DNA from: an uncultured Gardnerella sp.
GTDB lineage: Bacteria > Actinomycetota > Actinomycetes > Actinomycetales > Bifidobacteriaceae
Length of the DNA stretch: 10,862 bases
Assembly (NCBI GenBank): GCA_947254595.1
Contig: CAMYED010000039.1
Location: 1 to 10,862 of the forward strand
Reading direction: 5' to 3'
Below the pieces are notes generated by a model, which had not been told where the DNA came from, searched no databases, and saw only the letters and a program-made list of their open reading frames with translations. A program made the position numbers and the translations under genes. The first letter of the stretch is position 1. Each line of letters opens with the position of its first letter. Positions 7,155 to 10,862 of the stretch are shown here, piece by piece.

Positions 7155-7187
7155 GTGTTCGCGTCTTTATTTTAAGACGCGAACACC
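7154..7187 (+). repeat. Third hairpin, perfect 14-bp stem, after pepC
   Basis: GGTGTTCGCGTCTT (7154-7167) pairs perfectly with AAGACGCGAACACC (7174-7187) around the loop TATTTT. It shares base 7154 with the preceding hairpin. No T run follows. Confidence 0.85.
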
Positions 7188-7206
7188 GATATTACCGATT
7201 AATATC
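7188..7206 (+). repeat. Fourth, small AT-rich hairpin after pepC
   Basis: GATATTA (7188-7194) pairs with TAATATC (7200-7206) around CCGAT. It starts on the base after the third hairpin. Weak on its own, it is notable for completing an uninterrupted row of four. Confidence 0.5.
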
Positions 7207-7273
7207 TAATTCTCTATTCGCACCCACCCGCAGCTCAGTTTTGCGACTTTAGTTGCAGGAATATTAGTGTGGT

Positions 7274-7365
7274 AGAGATTTGAGATTTTTCGCACTGAGC
7301 GAGGTGAACGTCAGAGCCGCAGGCTGCTGATTCGCCGAGCGAAGAAGAAAAATCGAAAAATCTCT
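7274..7365. repeat. 92-nt nested dyad, candidate palindromic element or structured RNA
   Basis: The outer arms AGAGATTT (7274-7281) and AAATCTCT (7358-7365) enclose a second pair, GATTTTTC (7284-7291) and GAAAAATC (7347-7354). The centre folds separately as GGTGAA-cg-TCAGAGCC, loop GCA, then GGCT-g-CTGATTCGCC (7303-7336), 14 bp with one G-U pair. GAGCGA occurs on both sides of that central hairpin (7297-7302 and 7337-7342). No target-site duplication was found. Confidence 0.65.
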
Positions 7366-7400
7366 GCGATAAGATGAGGTTATTAACGATTAAGTATGCA

Positions 7401-7540
7401 GAGTTTGGGGGATTTCTCTACGAGAACTAAAAGAGGACTGAGGAAGCAACATTCCTAAAAATAGGCGAACACACTAAAATTCTCTAACAGCCAGAGCGAC
7501 GAAGGACGGGGCGTTCGAGGAGAGAAATCCCCCAAAACTC
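7401..7540. repeat. 140-nt element with near-perfect 19/20-bp inverted arms
   Basis: The left arm at 7401-7419 (GAGTTT, then GGGGGATTTCTCT) is complementary to the right arm at 7521-7540 except for one extra base in the right arm's A run. The hundred bases between contain only small stems, such as AGGAA/TTCCT (7441-7456) and CGAAC/GTTCG (7466-7470 with 7513-7517), and no ORF. The form resembles a miniature inverted-repeat element or a long-stem RNA. No flanking duplication was seen. Confidence 0.65.
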
Positions 7541-7647
7541 GCGTCACGCAAAGCAAGAACTTTCGCGTAAATATAAATTTCTTACCATAGTCTTAAATTA
7601 AATAAAATAAAACGTAAATATTGATAGTTATATTTGGCGGTGAACAA

Positions 7648-8829
7648 ATGTCTTCTACAGCTGAGCAGCGTACTTCTCGCGCGGTAAAGAAGGAAGTTGA
7701 GGAGGGGCGCAACCCTCTTAACTCTGCGAAGTTCCAGCGCTGGGAGGACCAGGTTGGTGTGGATCGCATTATCAACCGACGCGTGCTTGAGCTTGAGCCG
7801 CTTCCAACTCCTGCTCAGGTGCTTGGCGAGTTGCCGTTGTCGCCGTATGCGCAGGATATTGTTGCGCAGTCTCGCGATGAGATTCGTGGATGTTTGAATG
7901 GCGACGATGATCGCTTGTTGGTTATTGTTGGCCCGTGTTCTGTGCATGATCCTAAGGCTGCTCTTGATTATGCGAATCGTTTGGCTAAGTTGCGTTCGGA
8001 GCTTGAAGATGAGCTTCTTATTGTTATGCGCGTGTATTTTGAAAAACCGCGTACAGCTCTTGGTTGGAAGGGTTTGATTAACGACCCGGATATTGACGGA
8101 ACGCATGATATTCATAAGGGTTTGTTGCTTGCGCGTAAGACTTTGCTTGGTGTGTTGGATGCTGGTTTGGCTGCTGCTACTGAGTTTTTGGAGCCGACTA
8201 GCCCTCAGTTTATTGCGGATGCTGTGAGTTGGGGTGCGATTGGTGCGCGTAATACTGAGTCTCAGATTCATCGTCAGCTTGCTAGTGGTCTTTCTATGCC
8301 GGTTGGTTTTAAGAATGCTACGGATGGTTCTGTTTCTGCTGCTGTGAATGGTTGCTTGGCTGCGAGCCAGCATCATACGTTCTTTGGTATTGATCATCTT
8401 GGTCGCGCTTGTGCTGTGCAGACTCTTGGTAACCCGGATTGCCACGTGGTTTTGCGCGGTTCTAGTAAGGGCCCGAATTATGATGCTGCGTCGGTTGCTT
8501 CTGCTGTGGCTTCAATTCGTTTGCGTTTGGGCACTGGTTGCGTGGCTTCCCATGGCGTGGTTGTGGATTGCTCGCATGGTAATTCTGGCAAGGATGAGCG
8601 TCGTCAGATTGAGGTTGTGCGCGAGATTGCGGATCGTTTGGCTGCTGGCGAGCAGGGCATTAAGGGCGTTATGATGGAGAGCTTCTTGCAGGGCGGCAAT
8701 CAAGATCCTGCTCCTCTTAGCGAGCTTGAATACGGCAAGTCTATTACGGATCGTTGTATTTCTTGGGAAGATACTGCCGATTTGCTAAGAACTTTAGCTA
8801 AATCTGTTGCAACACGCCGTAGAGATTAG
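7648..8829 (+). CDS. aroG: 3-deoxy-7-phosphoheptulonate (DAHP) synthase, type I (AroG/AroF class)
   Basis: This cytosolic metalloenzyme condenses phosphoenolpyruvate and erythrose 4-phosphate, the first step of the shikimate pathway to aromatic amino acids. The metal ligands are Cys97 (GPCS), His310 (DCSHGNSGKD), Glu344 (MMESFLQ) and Asp368 (SITDRC). The spacing of the last three (34 and 24) equals that of E. coli AroG His268, Glu302 and Asp326. Other motifs include MRVYFEKPRTALGWKG, LEPTSPQ and LRGSSKGPNYD. The 393 residues include an N-terminal extension of about 36 residues over E. coli AroG. ATG 7648 is chosen for GGCGGTGA just upstream; a TTG at 7621 is less likely. Which aromatic amino acid inhibits it cannot be told. 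The long palindromic region before it may affect its expression. Confidence 0.95.
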   Translation: MSSTAEQRTSRAVKKEVEEGRNPLNSAKFQRWEDQVGVDRIINRRVLELEPLPTPAQVLGELPLSPYAQDIVAQSRDEIRGCLNGDDDRLLVIVGPCSVHDPKAALDYANRLAKLRSELEDELLIVMRVYFEKPRTALGWKGLINDPDIDGTHDIHKGLLLARKTLLGVLDAGLAAATEFLEPTSPQFIADAVSWGAIGARNTESQIHRQLASGLSMPVGFKNATDGSVSAAVNGCLAASQHHTFFGIDHLGRACAVQTLGNPDCHVVLRGSSKGPNYDAASVASAVASIRLRLGTGCVASHGVVVDCSHGNSGKDERRQIEVVREIADRLAAGEQGIKGVMMESFLQGGNQDPAPLSELEYGKSITDRCISWEDTADLLRTLAKSVATRRRD

Positions 8830-8845
8830 AGATTAGAGATTAGAG
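8821..8845 (+). repeat. Heptamer tandem repeat spanning the DAHP synthase stop codon
   Basis: AGAGATT is repeated three times (8821-8841) plus four more bases. The gene's own TAG is at 8827-8829, where the first unit meets the second, and later units supply TAG in the other frames. GAGATTA (8836-8842) could pair with TAATCTC (8851-8857), but this is a weak terminator at best. Confidence 0.85.
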
Positions 8846-8942
8846 TAAGATAATCTCAATTTACTTCTACTTGGCTTATATTTTACTGTATTCGCCAGCT
8901 ATGTTTTTTGAACCAGTTTTGTGTACAAAGGAGTATGCTGAA

Positions 8943-9434
8943 ATGTGCAACAAAGACTTGAATAAAGCGGATAAAGCAGATAAAGCGAATAAAGGTTTTG
9001 CGTGTAAAGCGTTTCCGATTGTGAAATATGTGTTGTTCGCTTTGATTGCAACTGGTGTTATTTTGCTTGCTTTTGCGTGGTATCGTGGCACTCATAGTGC
9101 TGGGTATACGCTTGTTGAGTTTTCTGCTTTGTGGTTTAGCGTTTTTATGCCGTTTGTAACTGGAATCGTTTTGCTTATTTTTGCTCGCGAATGGCGTCGC
9201 ATTGTTGGCACTTTAGTTTGTGTGTTGCTTATAGCTGGATATTTCGCTTTTCTTGCCCTGCATGATCAAATTATTGTGTTTTTCAACGTTCCTATTACAA
9301 ATCCGTGGTTTGATTTTACGTGCGGTGCCTTGCTGAAGATTGCGACTTTAACTTTTGTTATTATGACTTTAGTATGCGTGTTTTTGGTTAAGAATGACGA
9401 TAAATGCGTAAGCGGCGAAGTAAAAAAAGGATGA
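8943..9434 (+). CDS. Small membrane protein with four predicted helices, function unknown
   Basis: I do not recognise this 163-residue protein. A Lys-rich N-terminus with a KAD/KAN repeat (NKADKADKANKG, encoded by 9-bp units at 8961-8994) is followed by four hydrophobic segments at about residues 27-47, 60-80, 87-106 and 128-149, and a short Lys/Asp tail. Positive charges at the start, after segment 2 (REWRR) and at the end place both termini in the cytoplasm. ATG 8943 is chosen because AAAGGAG lies at 8927-8933; a TTG at 8871 opens the same frame but has no such site. It ends 6 bases before mtnN, so the two are surely co-transcribed. A transport or sensing role linked to nucleosides is conceivable but unsupported. 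Confidence 0.8.
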   Translation: MCNKDLNKADKADKANKGFACKAFPIVKYVLFALIATGVILLAFAWYRGTHSAGYTLVEFSALWFSVFMPFVTGIVLLIFAREWRRIVGTLVCVLLIAGYFAFLALHDQIIVFFNVPITNPWFDFTCGALLKIATLTFVIMTLVCVFLVKNDDKCVSGEVKKG

Positions 9435-9440
9435 TTCTTA

Positions 9441-10151
9441 ATGTCTAATACTGAGAAAGTTACGAAAGTTGCTGTTGTTGGCGCTTTGGATGAGGAAGTT
9501 GCGCATATTGCCAGCGCGCTTGAAAATGTAAGTCTTAAGAAGGCTGCAAGCCTCGACGTGTCCTGTGGAACTCTTAACTCTGCGGATGGTAGCAAAATCG
9601 AAGTCGCGGCTACGGTTGGTGGAATGGGCTTAGTAAATGCTGCTGCAACTGTGCAGTATCTTATTGACGCATACAATCCTCAAGTCGTAATTTTTTCTGG
9701 AATTGCAGGAAATCTTAATAAAAATTTGCATACGAACGATGTTGTTCTTGGAAAAACTGTAAAATATCTCGATACCGATATGCGTTTAATTGGCCAATGG
9801 AAGCCATTTGCAAGCGAGTTTCATTCGGATGATTACTTGCTTAAAGTAGCAAGCAAAGTGCTTACCGATATGAAAATTACGCATATTTTTGGAACGATTG
9901 CGTCCGGTGGATATTTTGTTGATTCTCCAGAAAAAGTTGCGGAAGTAATTGCAGCTACTCAAGCGGATGCTGTAGAAATGGAAGGCGCTGCCGTGCTACA
10001 CGTGGCTGCTCGTAATGATGTTCCTGCTCTTATTGTGCGCGCAATGAGCGATAATGCAGACACAAAATACGAGGATTTTCACACTTTTGATATTTCCGAA
10101 TATGCAGACACTGCTGCAAAAATTACGGTAAATATTCTTCGCAATTTGTGA
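9441..10151 (+). CDS. mtnN: 5'-methylthioadenosine/S-adenosylhomocysteine nucleosidase
   Basis: MtnN (Pfs) cleaves adenine from methylthioadenosine and S-adenosylhomocysteine, clearing by-products of S-adenosylmethionine use; relatives also act in autoinducer-2 and menaquinone routes. The 236 residues fit the family. The catalytic acids are visible: Glu19 in GALDEEV, Glu181 in VEMEGAA, and Asp204 in AMSDNAD. The 23-residue gap between the last two equals that in E. coli (Glu174, Asp197). The N-terminal sheet VAVVGALDEE and the VGGMGLVNAA loop also match. Its ribosome site AAAGGA overlaps the end of the upstream membrane-protein gene. No luxS is seen in this window, so autoinducer-2 production cannot be claimed. 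Confidence 0.95.
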   Translation: MSNTEKVTKVAVVGALDEEVAHIASALENVSLKKAASLDVSCGTLNSADGSKIEVAATVGGMGLVNAAATVQYLIDAYNPQVVIFSGIAGNLNKNLHTNDVVLGKTVKYLDTDMRLIGQWKPFASEFHSDDYLLKVASKVLTDMKITHIFGTIASGGYFVDSPEKVAEVIAATQADAVEMEGAAVLHVAARNDVPALIVRAMSDNADTKYEDFHTFDISEYADTAAKITVNILRNL

Positions 10152-10402
10152 CATTTCGACACGCTGATGCGGTCGCCGACCTTCATTTTGCTTAAGTCGC
10201 GTCAAATATAGCGCCAAATACCGCCATTTTTGGTACCCACTTTATTTTTGCCGGTGCGGTTTAACCCACCTATTTATGATGGTTGCGTTAATAAAAAAAG
10301 ATAGGGATTAATTAAGAAATGCGCCCAATTCGCAAATACGGCTATAGGAACGCGAAAATGTGGTGGGGCGTAAGGCAATTCTTCGCGAAAGGAAAGAAGA
10401 AT
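10152..10402. other. Spacer upstream of the PstS-like gene
   Basis: This spacer of 251 bases holds the tentative terminator and then mixed sequence up to the lipoprotein gene. TTGCGT at 10283-10288 with GATTAA at 10306-10311, 17 bases apart, is a weak promoter candidate. An ATG at 10319 opens the same frame as the lipoprotein gene and would add 28 basic residues, but no ribosome site is close to it. I did not see a clear Pho box. Confidence 0.5.
10166..10189 (+). terminator. Possible terminator after mtnN
   Basis: GGTC (10171-10174, preceded by GATG) pairs with GACC (10178-10181, followed by TTCAT), giving a short stem with a small internal loop and then TTTT. The stem is brief, so this is a tentative call. 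Confidence 0.35.
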
Positions 10403-10862
10403 ATGCGTAACAATATGAATAAGTCAAATATCAATAAGTTAAATATTAATAGGTCAAATATTAATAAAAGCGCACTTAAGTTCCGTAGTATTGCTGCTGT
10501 GGCGCTCACTTTTGGCTTGTGCGCAACTTGCGCTGCTTGCGGCGACAATGTTCCTGCAGGCAACAACAACGCAGCTGGCGCGCAGAATGAAAAAATTTCT
10601 GGCAATTTCCAAGGCTCTGGCGCTTCTTCACAGCAGGTTGCAGTAGAAGCCTGGATTGCGGGATTCCAATCTAAACATAGCGGTGTAAAAATCGCATACA
10701 ATCCAACTGGTTCAGGCGCTGGAGTTACAACATTTATGACGGGAGCTACGGCTTGGGCTGGGTCCGATAAATCGCTAAGCGACGACGAAGTTGAAAAGTC
10801 TAAATCTGTTTGCGCAAATGGTACTACAGCTTTTGACGTGCCTGTGTATGTTTCACCAATTG
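10403..10862 (+). CDS. pstS: PstS-like phosphate-binding lipoprotein, 5' part
   Basis: PstS captures phosphate outside the membrane and hands it to the PstCAB importer. The visible 153 residues contain an unusually long basic/Asn-rich lead (residues 1-28), a hydrophobic stretch (29-42), and a likely lipidation Cys46 in CAACGDN, where the -3 residue is Cys instead of the usual Leu. After an Asn/Ala/Gly linker, the mature part shows the PstS pattern: ISGNFQGSGASSQ, then NPTGSGAGVTTFMTGATAWAGSDKSLS, then FDVPVYVSP. GAAAGGAAAG before ATG 10403 supports this start. The gene runs off the window, so pstC, pstA and pstB would be expected next. The weak point is the non-standard lipobox; the family call is firm. 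Confidence 0.88.
   Translation, partial: MRNNMNKSNINKLNINRSNINKSALKFRSIAAVALTFGLCATCAACGDNVPAGNNNAAGAQNEKISGNFQGSGASSQQVAVEAWIAGFQSKHSGVKIAYNPTGSGAGVTTFMTGATAWAGSDKSLSDDEVEKSKSVCANGTTAFDVPVYVSPI
10418..10471 (+). repeat. 15-bp tandem repeat encoding NKSNI-type pentapeptides
   Basis: Three 15-bp units (10418-10432, 10433-10447, 10448-10462) and a partial fourth encode NKSNI, NKLNI, NRSNI and NKS. They lie in the lead of the PstS-like protein before its hydrophobic core. Units are multiples of three, so copy changes would lengthen the lead without breaking the frame. Confidence 0.85.

Larger units (their letters stand above)
7068..7647. other. Gene-free, palindrome-rich region between pepC and the DAHP synthase
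   Basis: No credible ORF is visible on either strand here. The first 140 bases carry the back-to-back hairpins. A small TGCGAC/GTTGCA stem (7242-7257) follows, then two large separate dyads (7274-7365 and 7401-7540), and finally about 80 AT-rich bases leading to the DAHP synthase start. I found no clear match to a known RNA family, riboswitch, T-box or leader peptide. The gene's ribosome site is GGCGGTGA at 7636-7643. Confidence 0.75.

Noticed and set aside
7401..7540. Possible SRP RNA or RNase P RNA because of GAGGACTGAGGAAGCAAC
   Set aside because: Only a short string resembles the SRP loop. The paired neighbours do not match its AGCAG side, and the conserved RNase P core (GAGGAAAGTCC) is absent.
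7582..8445. Minus-strand ORF of 287 codons opposite the DAHP synthase
   Set aside because: The plus strand encodes a complete enzyme with all its metal ligands here. The reverse reading is rich in Arg, Thr and Ser with no recognisable domain.
8871..8942. TTG start giving a longer membrane protein
   Set aside because: No ribosome site precedes it, and AAAGGAG just before ATG 8943 explains the start better.

Overview
This window comes from a low-GC member of the Bifidobacteriaceae, most likely Gardnerella. Three things suggest this: an actinobacterial PNPase with a long Arg/Asp-rich tail, a DivIVA-type hendecad scaffold protein, and a DAHP synthase with an N-terminal extension, all in AT-rich DNA. 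The placement rests on recalled family resemblance, not a search. All eight supported genes lie on the plus strand. The window cuts into a gene at both ends.

Layout: (1) 3' part of pnp (2-1747), followed by AT-rich repeats and an intrinsic terminator. (2) An aldo/keto reductase (2133-2996) and pgeF/yfiH (3063-4028), 66 bp apart and probably co-transcribed, then a heptamer repeat and a good terminator. (3) A DivIVA-like coiled-coil protein (4229-5647) with eight 11-residue steps visible. (4) pepC, a cytosolic cysteine aminopeptidase (5733-7067). (5) A 580-base gene-free stretch (7068-7647) packed with inverted repeats: four adjoining hairpins starting inside pepC, then a 92-nt nested dyad and a 140-nt element with 19/20-bp arms. 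(6) A type I DAHP synthase (7648-8829) whose stop codon lies in a heptamer repeat. (7) A four-helix membrane protein of unknown function (8943-9434) and, 6 bp after it, mtnN (9441-10151). (8) The 5' part of a PstS-like phosphate-binding lipoprotein (10403 to the window end) with a pentapeptide repeat before its signal sequence.

The genes are mostly housekeeping: RNA turnover, cell envelope and polarity, peptide breakdown, aromatic amino acid entry, recycling of S-adenosylmethionine by-products and phosphate uptake. No mobile-element genes, CRISPR array, tRNA or rRNA were seen. The most unusual material is the palindrome cluster between pepC and the DAHP synthase. Next come the hendecad scaffold, the PNPase tail, and the habit of short tandem repeats at or just after stop codons.
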